This document shows positions 53,800 to 64,000 of a stretch of DNA of 64,000 nucleotides, piece after piece. The notes under the pieces are model-generated. The model searched no databases. It worked only from the letters and a program-made list of their open reading frames with translations, and was not told the DNA's origin. The stretch spans positions 12,764,948-12,828,947 of the forward strand of contig NC_133491.1 of the NCBI RefSeq assembly GCF_025370935.1. Direction: 5' to 3'. The translations under genes and the position numbers were made by a program. The stretch is from Choristoneura fumiferana (taxonomy: Eukaryota; Arthropoda; Insecta; Lepidoptera; Tortricidae). How positions within the stretch are numbered: the first letter of the stretch is position 1; each line of letters begins with the position of its first letter.

Positions 53800-56400
53800 A
53801 CGTGTTGAAGCATGACAAAGTCATAAATAAGAAACTACGTCTCCAGACAATTGGAATGACTTGCCATGAAAAAAAACCCTTGTGAATTATTTACGGTGCC
53901 AGAAAAAAGGAAAGCTAATGTAGCTTAAATGGCGATTTATTGATATTATTCAAAAACATAATAAATAATAACAAAAGGGTCAAGCCTTGCATTTCCATAA
54001 CTAGTGGATGAATGGGCAAGCGGAAGGGTTTGCCCCTTACCCCGGGCAAGTGTTTACCCCGTTTTGGAGTAAATGGTAAATTTACCGTCACTTGGTCATT
54101 GAGGGTTTGCGGCGGACACCGCTATATTTTTGCCGCTTTCACTTCCTTTGCTGTGATTTCTTGCAGAAGTGTCTAAGGTAAAGGTTGGAGCGATTTATAA
54201 ATATATTTGATAAATAATTAACTTGACTTAGGATTTTTTGATTGTTTTTTTGGAATCTTTTTGTATTTTTCATTTCAATTCCAAATTTTTACTTTTACTG
54301 TCATCCCGTAAAACCTAAATTGAAAATACAGCTGTTTTAGAGCTGGTCTTATTTTTCTGGTTTTTCTGTGCATCTATATTTCAGTTTGTATTTTCAATTT
54401 AGTTTTTATTTTGTTAAAAATTTTCTTTATTTCTCACTTTTTAGTGATTTGTAGCCAAAGTACATTTCACAAAGATTCCATTAAGTCTAAACACGGCTTA
54501 GTTACGTTGTTTTATAACAAAGTTCTGTTGCCTACCTTCCAGCTTCAGAATCAGATCAGTTCGAAAGAATCATTAACATAAAGCTTCTTCTTAGTCGCTT
54601 ATCTAGGTTTATTAATCATGATCGTTTATAGACGCGCGAGCATTACTTAGCTTTGACGAGTTCCATTGGCCATCTACGGTCTTCTTCATCAGGTCCAGTT
54701 TACCAAATAATACTTTCTGAATGTAAATGCTTATTTTATGCTAAAAATGCCAAAATCGCTATAGGTGTGCCTATAAATTTTGAGGTTTGCCCTCGATTTC
54801 CCTAGGATCCCATCATCAGATCTAGACTTGGTGACAATGGGACCACCTCAAAAGAGTATTCTTTTGAATGAAAAAAGAATTTTGAAAATCGGTTCACAAT
54901 TGACTGAGTAATCGGTGAACATACATGAAAAAAATACAAACATTGGAACATAGAACGTCCTCCTTTTTTGGTAAAAAAATATAGTTTAAACATACAGTTT
55001 CGAAATATCAAATATATATAAATTATTGTATTTTTTCCCTATAGATAGTAGTACCCGTAGAAAAGCAACTACAATAAATTTTAACCACTAACTGCTTACC
55101 ACTTGTCCCTCGTGGAACGGGATTTTTTGTCCATTTTTTCCAAGTCATAAAGCCGAGTAGAATCCGACACGCATTTCAAGGGTTAGACGGTTGAATAAAT
55201 TGAGATTTAATTTCATCACTTAATAAATGCAAAGTATATATTTAATCTGTCTCTCGTTAAATGAAAACAATTTTACAATTTACAAAACACAAATTTAGAA
55301 ATTAAAAAAAAATAAAAATTGGGCCGATATACAAATAAACAAAGTTTACGAGTACATCGTTGAAATATTAGAAACTATATTAGGAAAAATAGAATGGTAT
55401 TGGTACAAGTGAAAGCCAAGTGAAATTATTTGTGAAACTAAACATGAAAAATCTGATTTCTTTTGATTCGGTGTCGCAAAAAATAGCAGCTTTGAATTCG
55501 AACGCAGTAACATTAAACGCGACAATCCCTAAATAATCGTTTCTAATCAAATAATCACTTCGTCCAATTATCTTAGCACTCACCCCATTAAATTATACAT
55601 TCCATTAAATTGTCACACGAAATGGACATCGAGTGACCAACAATAGGCGCCTCTACCCTACTGACCGGTGACAAAAAGACGGTAATTCGACATTCTGTAT
55701 GCAGATTGAGTTTGCTTGAAAGCACTTGTTTCTATAGTGTTAATGGATTTATTTGAACAGTTAAAAAGATTAGATTTGGTGATTTGTTTGTGCTCTTGAT
55801 TTAGTTTACATTTAGTATTACAGTGAAATAAATTTTTAAAATTAAATTTAACCCTTTCGCAGGCTTACGCAGATATAGTAGAGGCATTCACGATGACGCG
55901 TGGCGTCGTTCTTATTACAATGTGCTTAATGTCTAATTTTGACAAAAACACGCATCTTCGTGGAAGGTACTAGGTATATCCGTGCAAAATTTTGGGCTAC
56001 ATATATTTACTTTTATTGTATCAGTGGTATTATTTGTTAAACGAGACAATTACATTTAATAATTATAAGCGAACATCGCGGAAATGGAAAACATTGTACT
56101 TAGCAACTTGCACAACTAATGGCAAGTTTTCTCCCGTGCTTTACCTGCCATTTTAACTTGATTCCTACGATTGTCAGTCGGTTCGTTCAATATGTCTGCC
56201 GGTTAATAACGACTAATTAGTTCAATAAATCAACAAGCATTAGAATGGCAACCTAATCAAGTAACAGATAATATTGGACAATGTCAATACGGCTCGTGCT
56301 TAATTATACTTGGATTATTGGCCGTAATCACTATCGGCCTTGTTTGGTGAGCATCGGTATTGACAGGTTTGTATTGACGGGAGATGGACAATAATCAGAG
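53800..56400. other. Non-coding stretch, no gene seen
   Basis: AT-rich. No credible exon or intact repeat was recognised on either strand. Confidence 0.35.
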
Positions 56401-56839
56401 TAACGTCATTTTAGGGCTATATTTATCCTATGACTACAATACAATACAAATATATTGTTTATTGCATACCACAAATCAATACAATATAATTTAATACAGA
56501 GATAACGCAGGGAAGACAATAGGCTACTTTAAGTTTAGGACGGTGCCTTAAAATAAATCTGGAATATTTCATAAGATTGTAGGGATAATTTGGCTGAATA
56601 ATTTTACCGGATTGACTTAAAATAACCATGAACGCAGAATGGGTTAGCGATTGATGAAAATAATGTTAACTTCTAGTCCATTTTTATTAAATAATATTCA
56701 ACTTTACTATATCATTCTTGTTTTTAGTTGCGGCTTGCCGTGACATTATGCTGAGTGGGGTCCACTTTATACTATTCGATGTTTTTTATTTTATTCCATC
56801 TAATCTTTTTTATGTGTATCGAATATGTGTAAATAAATG

Positions 56840-56861
56840 TCTCTCTCTCTCTCTCTCTCTC
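56840..56861. repeat. (CT)n microsatellite at a repeat tail
   Basis: Follows TGTGTAAATAAATGTCTC. The preceding TTATGCTGAGTGGG...TAAATAAATGT block resembles the inserted tail at 17557-17672. Confidence 0.75.
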
Positions 56862-56879
56862 AATAAAATTAAGGACAGT

Positions 56880-57712
56880 ATTATGGTCAAACCTAATCCT
56901 GCAAAAGTAATAGATTATTTAATGATATAGAATAAATAGTTTTACTTTCAATGACAACAAAAACAACTTAAGGAAATAGATATCTAACAATATCGCCGGA
57001 TTTACATGGCATCGTTATGGATGACAAACGATGACTTGACAGCTCAATTTGCTGTCATTCGGGTCTGTAAATTTATATACAAGTTATTGAGTAGGTATAC
57101 TACTATAGTAGTAGGTATAGACATGAAACTTATTATGAGTAGTGTTTTTTGTATAAATATTTCATTTTAACATTCAGTGTGTTTTGCATTTTATTTGCGA
57201 TTTAGTACTTGCTATATATTTTTTACCGCACTTTAGTAGATAGTAATGTCATGAGTAACGAAATATCATCGAAAAATAATTTGGTTAGTTTACCGTACAG
57301 TCAAGTTCATAAATATACTTACATACTAAGCATTTGTGCCACTAACAACAAAATCTGTGTACCTATACATATATTTCATATTTAAATATATTGTACAGCT
57401 ATTGTTTCCGAATCGGTATTACAAGTCACGTGCGTAAATGCGGCACACCATGGACGGTCCTAACCATCTATATATTATGAAATAAAGGCCTATGAGATAC
57501 ACATATATAATGCGATGGCCGATATAATGTGATCTTAAATTAACATTGTTATTCACTAAGCTAGCGAACCGTGGAAGTTCGACAGCAAAAAAAAATACAG
57601 ACTAGTAATAATTCATTTATAAAATATTAAAACGTTCCATTCATCATTTACGGGGGATTTCAGTAGTCACCCTATACGTAATATTCGAAAAAGTAATACA
57701 ATATTTATCCAT
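56880..57712. other. Non-coding stretch up to the assembly gap
   Basis: No gene or recognisable repeat. It shows no similarity to the sequence that precedes copy 1 at 39100-39950. Confidence 0.4.
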
Positions 57713-57812
57713 NNNNNNNNNNNNNNNNNNNNNNNNNNNNNNNNNNNNNNNNNNNNNNNNNNNNNNNNNNNNNNNNNNNNNNNNNNNNNNNNNNNNNNNN
57801 NNNNNNNNNNNN
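57713..57812. other. Assembly gap of exactly 100 N
   Basis: A run of 100 N, the usual placeholder for a scaffold join of unknown size. The large duplication copy 2 starts 26 bp after it. Confidence 0.98.
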
Positions 57813-57844
57813 ATTTATTATTATTATTATTATTATTATACAGT

Positions 57845-58037
57845 TCGCCCAAGTCTTGTCCCTGAGGAAGAGTGCCCATAAGGCTGGCTGCATTTCGCGC
57901 TGGAATCGTGATTTCCAATACGTTTGCGAGAAAGCACCAGCCTATGATCTTGGTAATTTCGAATTTTTTTGTAGTTAGTTGTCCAAAAAAGTTTGTGAGC
58001 GTCCGAACTCCATGGACCCAAAGTTTCACAGCGCAAA
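57845..58037 (-). pseudogene. LINE ORF2 C-terminal fragment, second copy
   Basis: Same as 39965-40180 (ETLGPWSSDAHKLF; NAASLMGTLPQGQDLG) with additional indels. Confidence 0.5.
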
Positions 58038-58399
58038 AGCTGTAATATTTTAGTACTTAAACTTCAATTATTATCAGAGTTTTAGACTACTAGACTTGTT
58101 TTTTCCTTTTTAGTTTTTAGCAGTCATGTCTTGATTTTTAATTACTTTTTCTCAAACATGCTCGGAAATGTATGCGTTTAATGTCACGAAATGGAGACAT
58201 GAAGTTTCCTCATTTATGGCTCCCTACCATCTCCCTACTAACTTCTTGGCCTAGGCCATGAAGTATGTATGAAAATCCATTATTGTCCGCTGCTCTAACT
58301 TTTTAAAATTGCTTACCAACATTAAACTGACAAAGGGAAAAATTACAAATGCCAACCACCACTACTCTGTAAGCAAACGATATGCGATGCATGCGATGG

Positions 58400-58664
58400 A
58401 GGATGGATGGATGGATGGATGGATGGATAGATGGATGGATGGATGGATGATGGATGGATGGATGGACGGAATGACGGATGATGGATGGAATGGATGGATG
58501 GATGGATGGATATGGATGGATGGGATGGATGGATGGATGGAATGGATGGAGGATGGATGGATGAATGATGGATGGATGACGGTACGGACGGACGGACGGG
58601 ACGGAGACGGACGGACGGACGACGGACGGACGGACGGATGGACGGATGGATGGATGGATGGATG
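58400..58664. repeat. (GGAT)n/(GGAC)n microsatellite, expanded copy
   Basis: About 265 bp against about 100 bp for the tetranucleotide part in copy 1, with many irregular units. Confidence 0.9.
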
Positions 58665-59339
58665 AATATTTCCTCACATGTTTGATAAAAGCTCTATACA
58701 AACCTGGCCACAACAGGGATTGCTGGACTCGTTTTTATCTGCCCCGAATTCGTCATCAATCCCTTACTTTCATGCCTCTGAAGTATGTACTATTACTTCA
58801 CACGCAGACAGAGTCGCGGACAACAGACTATTTTGGAATATGCTAATATTACTTTCATTTGATGATATATATTGTTTACAATGTACAAAAAAATTTTCGG
58901 GACATATTACACAAATCCACCGCATCATACTTGGCAAGCATAAATCGAAAGCCACAAGATAGTTAGCACTTAGGCAATTGCGGCCCGCGGCTGTTGACGC
59001 TGTGTTTACTTGATTAATGCAGTGTGCACGGAGCCTTATATAGCTGAGTATGATGTAGAGAGGTTTAAGTCTGTAATTTATAAATATTTAACTTAGCTCG
59101 ACCAGACACACACACACACACACAAACATCACGCCTGTATTCTCAAATGGGTAATAGGCAGAGCACACGAAAAGTTACCGCTTCGGAGCCACTTTTAGCA
59201 ATTTTAAGTTTTAGGTCGACCAGTCACAACTAACAAAATTAATGTAACTTATATGTCAACGAATACTAAAAATGTAACTTGTAATATCTAGTTTCTTTAT
59301 CATTCAAAAACTCATGACATAATGACCTGCCCCGCAATG

Positions 59340-59540
59340 TATATATGTATGTATGTAAATACTTTATTGAACATAAAACACAAAAATAATACTAAAAGAT
59401 CACAACAAAACAAAAAGAGGACAAAGGCTCTCTCGTCTCGCCTATAGACATGCAATTGCTTCGGTTGGAGTGAACCCGCGATTTTAACCCGGTTATCCGT
59501 CCATTTCGTTGGTGGACGTCTTACGCTGAGCTACCGATCC
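59340..59540 (-). repeat. SINE-C, second copy
   Basis: As at 41500-41733 but lacking the GGGATAAG-type block (a 25-30 bp deletion near 59427). Confidence 0.65.
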
Positions 59541-59634
59541 TGTGGTCTCCATTCGAGAACTTTTTAGCCTCAGCAGCCATCGGTTCTCCGTGCTATATGG
59601 CCTGCCCATCGCCACTTCAATGAGCTTTGTACTA

Positions 59635-59771
59635 GTACAGTCACCAGCACCAATATCTGACACAACAAGCGTGCATAAATATCTGATACGACTCTATTTC
59701 TAGGGCCGGACGGACGTGTCAGATATTTTTGCGCGCTCCGCTGTGGCAGATATTAATGCTGGTGACTGTAC
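59635..59771. repeat. MITE, CAGTCACCAGCA ends, copy-2 counterpart
   Basis: Same as 41828-41963. Confidence 0.75.
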
Positions 59772-60511
59772 ATACAAGGAGGTTTTTCTACAGCAATGAT
59801 CTACATATATTACTTATTATTATTCCCCACATTCACTTACTACAAATTTAATTGACATCTGGTTTTCAAAATAACACGTATCTTCACATCAAAAGCTAAA
59901 AACCGTTTCATCAAAGAGAATCAATGCAACAAGCTAACCAACATACCATGGCCTATTGGATAATTTCTAGATCTAAACACTCTGTATATAGAGTTCAGTC
60001 CTTTGACATATAAAGGGTGTAGCAGAACGGTTGATTCAGCATGTATGGAGCATTCAAAACAAATATGAATATTGAAAGCTGGTTTGTAAACAAGATTATC
60101 CGTCAAAGAGATGTTTCGATAAATCGCTGTATGACTGTGACATAGTTCTATAATTTATATCTCGATTAAAGTAAATTAAACCCTGTGTTGTATTGAAGGA
60201 GGTTGAAGTTGGATTCTAATTGGAATTAAACGTGAGCCGAGGTAGTAATGGTCTGTTGGCTATTTCTGTTGAATTAACCTTTTGCTTTGACTATGGTAAC
60301 TCCCTTGATTATGAAGGATTGGATGTCAATATCAAGCAATAATATGCCCTTTCCTTTAAATGTTGCTGAAAAATTAATTACTTAGCAACAGTTAATAATA
60401 AATAAAAAAATATAATGGGACACCTGACACCAAATGGGCTAGTCCCAAACTAAACAAAGCTTGTACTATGGATACTAGGCAACGGATAAACATACCTATA
60501 TAGATTAACAT

Positions 60512-60819
60512 CATCATCATCATCATCATCGGCCTATCTTAGTCCACTGCTGGACATAGGCCTCTCCAGTTGCACGCCACTGAGCACGATCCTCGGCCAG
60601 TCTCATCCAGTTCTTGCCAGCTAATCTGCGAAGATCATCGCTCCACCTAAGTCTGAGGGCGTCCTACGCCACGCTTGCCGATTCGCGGTCTCCACTCAAG
60701 AACTCGTTTGCCCCAGCGGTTATCGGTTCTTCGACTGATATGGGCGGCCCACTGCCACTTCAGTTTGCTTATCCGGTGAGCTATGTCGATGACTTTAGTT
60801 CTGTGTCGGATCTCCTAGA
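60512..60819 (-). mobile_element. RTE LINE 3' end, present only in copy 2
   Basis: About 308 bp on the minus strand encoding the RTE C-terminus: KLKWQWAGHI, WRPRIGKRGVGRPQTRWSDD, LRRLAGKNWMRLAEDRAQWR and EAYVQQWTKIGR; tail is (GAT)n at the left. TAACAT at 60506-60511 and 60820-60825 is a probable target duplication. Copy 1 has the uninterrupted site near 42695. Confidence 0.85.
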
Positions 60820-61718
60820 TAACATACTTATATTGAACTAAAACAATTACTTTGCTCACCCGCGACCTGGTGATATCTAGTGATATCTACGCTTATGCAA
60901 CATGTTCGTGTTCATGCGGTTCCTCCACCTCCTCACTGTCCGCTCCGCATGGGTCATGGGAACCCGGCTGTTGCCACCACCACACTATACTGACACGTTT
61001 CGAACTCAACCAGAGCTCATTTTCAGAGCTCCAAACAATTGCCTAAGACAAAAGACTCGCAATGATGCCTTGCCACCTGTTCTTTTGCATTTTATTTCAT
61101 GCTCATTTTCTTTTTTGTTCTTAAAAAGTTGTTGCTGGTATATTTTTGATAGTGACAAAAATATGCTAGCAACAATGCAGCCTTACCCGGTTCTAGAGTA
61201 AACTTGTTACGCTGTGGGACGGGCGCAGACTGAAAATCAGCGCTGCAAGTTTCCTTTTGCTCGCAGCTTATGCTGAGCCTGAGCCCATTGCCACCTGCTT
61301 ATGTTTTTTTTTATTTGATTGTGTAACCTGTCTTATTTTCAGTGGCAATAAATGATTTTATTATTATTATAACGCAAAATCCGTGTATCACAAGCCAAAC
61401 AACTGAAAAATTCCCAAATCACATTACGTGTCATCGTTAAAGTTTAACGGTAAACGGTTAGCAATAAACCGGTAACAGTTAGAAACAGTTTTATGCGCAA
61501 TAACTGTTTAACACGTTCTGCGGGCTCCATAATGTCGTTACGTGCACGTGAATAAATTTAATCGTCTAGTTACGTATCGACTTTAAAGTTTACTGACGTT
61601 TTTTGAAGTTATAAAAATGTGGGGGGTGAGTTCGGTATGTTTTATACGAACGAAAAAGTTACCAGTACCATACCTACTTATTCTAAAACTACATTATATA
61701 TTATTTCACAACTATTGC

Positions 61719-61823
61719 TGTCCAGCACCAATATCTGACACGACTCTATTTCTAGGGCCGGAAAGACCTGTCAGATATTTTTGCACGCTCCGCTGTGGTA
61801 GATATTAATGCTGGTGACTGTAC
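61719..61823. repeat. MITE, CAGTCACCAGCA family, left end deleted
   Basis: Counterpart of 43624-43734. It starts directly at CCAGCACCAATATCTGAC after CTATTGCTGT. Confidence 0.65.
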
Positions 61824-61965
61824 CTATGGACTTTTGTGAGGAGAAAATAAATGATTTTTATTTTTATTATTATAATGCTTATCATCACTACTGCTCGGCA
61901 CAGTTCTCCCCTCAGAAAGTGACGCGGGCTCAACACGGATTAGGCACTACTCACACCACTAAATA

Positions 61966-62143
61966 AGGGTTTTCACAGAGGTGAAATATCGCTAGATGGC
62001 GTTAATTACGTGAGGTGAGGTCCGTTTGACGTTTGCTCGTAATTGGTTAAAAAACTAAATGAGCCAATCGCAAGAGAGCGTCAAACGTCTGAACCTCACG
62101 ATACCAACGCCATCTAGCGACATTTCGCCTCTGTGAAAACCCT
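61966..62143. repeat. MITE, AGGGTTTTCACAGAGG ends (intact form)
   Basis: 178 bp. The extra stretch GGTCCGTTTGACGTTTGCTC then GTAATTGG pairs with GAGCCAATCGCAAGAGAGCG and TCAAACGTCTGAACCTC, completing a nearly full-length hairpin. Confidence 0.8.
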
Positions 62144-64000
62144 CATTGTTCACAAATGTGTGCAGGTTTGCCTAAACTCTTAAAGCTTGCGGTAAGTATA
62201 TTTAAAATATGAAAAACTCACTCAAGAACCTTTGAACCCAGGATCATCTAAGTCAACCACTGGACTATACCATGGATTTTTCGACTGAACTGCTTGTTTC
62301 CAAAATCATTAAAAATGGAGATCGGAAAATCGTCCTGATGCATTGCAACCTCTATAGCATACCTACTTTCTACATTATTCACACTTCATCACTATATCAG
62401 CCGACAGATATTCATTCTTCGACATAAGCCTCTTCCTCCAGTTCCTTCGTTTGGAAGCGGCCTGCGTCCACTGTGTACCCGCGGCTTTTTCATACTATTG
62501 CTTGCATACTTACTTATATACTTTACGCTAACAAGCTTGCAAGCGAATAAAGCCGCGGGTTAAAGCTATCTTATAAGATTCCTACTTCTATCACAAATTC
62601 ATTCGACTTCAAAATAATGCAGCAAGTCGAAGATTTTCACACCGAAACAGCAAAATGTCATATGACAGCAGTATATTATGCATATCAGCACGTCAGCTCT
62701 GCCTTTACCTCGTATTGCACTCAAGATGCATAAATCATGGGATTTGCATACACGAATACAGTCGGAGTTCATCGAAGTGATCTTTGATATTCGACGGGTT
62801 ACAGAGTAGGAGGAATGGAGTAGGCTTAAAAAATAAGTTTCTGTTAAAAAACATTTTTAATACAAAATTTTTGCCCACTGTACTTTTTGTTGACTACACT
62901 TAAATTATCATCCAATTTACATATGTATACCAAATTTCATGACGATTCGACCACTGAACAAACAGGGCACATTAAATATTTAAAAGCTTGTAACAATCGA
63001 AAGGATTATTTTCCTCAAGGTCAGGGGTGCATTGAGTGAGTGCAATGACTGATAATTTCTTTTCTATACATATAAATGCGAAAGCTTTGAATGTGTCTGT
63101 GTATTTATTTGTTACTCTTTTACAACAAAATCATTGGACAGATTTATATGAATTTGATTATGATTATAATAGAAGTAGAAAATTATGCCTGAATCTCCGG
63201 AATAATAATAAATTTTTATCCCAACATCCCAATGGAATCAGGATGCACCCACAAAAAGCATCAAATTTCTTAACCGCTACAACATGGGTATTTTTAAGGG
63301 TTATATTTATGTTACACTTTAAATGATTTCACCGTTTAATTTCTGGGAATTTTGTAAAATAACATTTCAATTAAATTTTTAAGCAGAAGTAGCAGAATCC
63401 ATTTATTTATTAGTTAAAGTTGTGTCAGTAGTTATATTTTATACAATGCATTTTATACATGTAGTTTTTTTAACTACAACTGTTTCGTAACTCAATTTCG
63501 CGAAACTACGAAATGCAAAAGTCGCGTTGCAAAGTCGAAGGCGAGTTACGACGCTAATATGCGTCGACGGCAGCGAAACTTTGCAATTTAATACTGTTTA
63601 TGACACGTGTGCTTTACGCTCTTGTTTATGCATATACACAGTTCTTAAAACATGCTTTTAGGTCGATATTAAGAACATTATAATTTGCCTATCTCTTCAC
63701 CCGCGTAGGCCTATTTATAAACTTGATAAAAATCTACCAATATCAGTTCTTATATGCGAACTAAATTCGATTCGCAAACATCTTTCTTCAACTAATGTTT
63801 TATTCAGCAAACGGACTAAATAAGTTAAGTTTCGGACAAAACGTTCCCGAGTGACACAGATACAATACTTTACAAAAATAGCTCTTCAATCCGATAAACT
63901 GTATATTCGTACAAAAATACCCCGTAATAGGGTAAAACTAAGGGGTAATTCTTGAATGATCATGGCAATGCGGGTGGTAATTTCAAAGTGGTGGTTTCAT

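Larger units (their letters stand above)
57839..64000. repeat. Large direct duplication, copy 2 (runs off the window)
   Basis: Colinear with 39959-45841. Close to the gap it has many single-base indels against copy 1; further in it is much closer. Differences include an RTE insertion (60512-60819), an extra 32 bp in the TTTTCACAGAGG hairpin, about 40 extra bases near 62968, and a deletion in the MITE at 61719. Confidence 0.92.

Overview
This is AT-rich, repeat-dense nuclear DNA of an insect, almost certainly a moth or butterfly. Three things point there: a POU-class-VI homeobox exon, spliced insect gustatory-receptor genes, and a background of tRNA-derived SINEs, RTE/I-clade LINE pieces and hairpin MITEs of lepidopteran type. 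Gene density is very low. Nothing bacterial, viral or CRISPR-like was seen.

Layout. 1-860: last coding exon and 3'UTR of a POU6/pdm3-like transcription factor (+), whose earlier exons lie left of the window. 860-5390: AT-rich DNA with a few SINE and repeat fragments. 5391-10370: an apparently intact I-clade LINE on the minus strand, with ORF1 and ORF2 both open. 10490-10830: two hairpin elements, one with a probable 9-bp target duplication. 11250-17372: two orphan candidate exons, then the three C-terminal exons of a gustatory receptor (GR1, +) with no recognisable first exon; decayed tandem copies of the end of its last exon follow. 19037-21185: a two-exon gene (-) for an unknown two-TM protein with a tetrapeptide-repeat tail and a 43-bp minisatellite in its intron. 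23255-28033: a complete four-exon gustatory receptor (GR2, +) of 361 aa. 28 kb to the end: no gene recognised; SINEs, RTE tails, MITEs, a possible LTR-retrotransposon primer-binding site and simple repeats.

The largest structural feature is a direct duplication: 39959-45841 is repeated at 57839-64000, with the second copy starting just after a run of exactly 100 N. The copies differ by many single-base indels, an RTE insertion present only in copy 2, and small deletions. A false (haplotig) duplication in the assembly is the simplest reading.

How the genes relate: GR1 and GR2 share intron phases (0,0,1) and alignable C-terminal exons, so they look like diverged paralogues on either side of the minus-strand orphan gene. 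GR1 probably is a 5'-truncated relic or a gene whose first exon is missing from the assembly; GR2 looks functional. The LINE lies between the POU gene and GR1. Splice models were read by eye and are not backed by transcripts.
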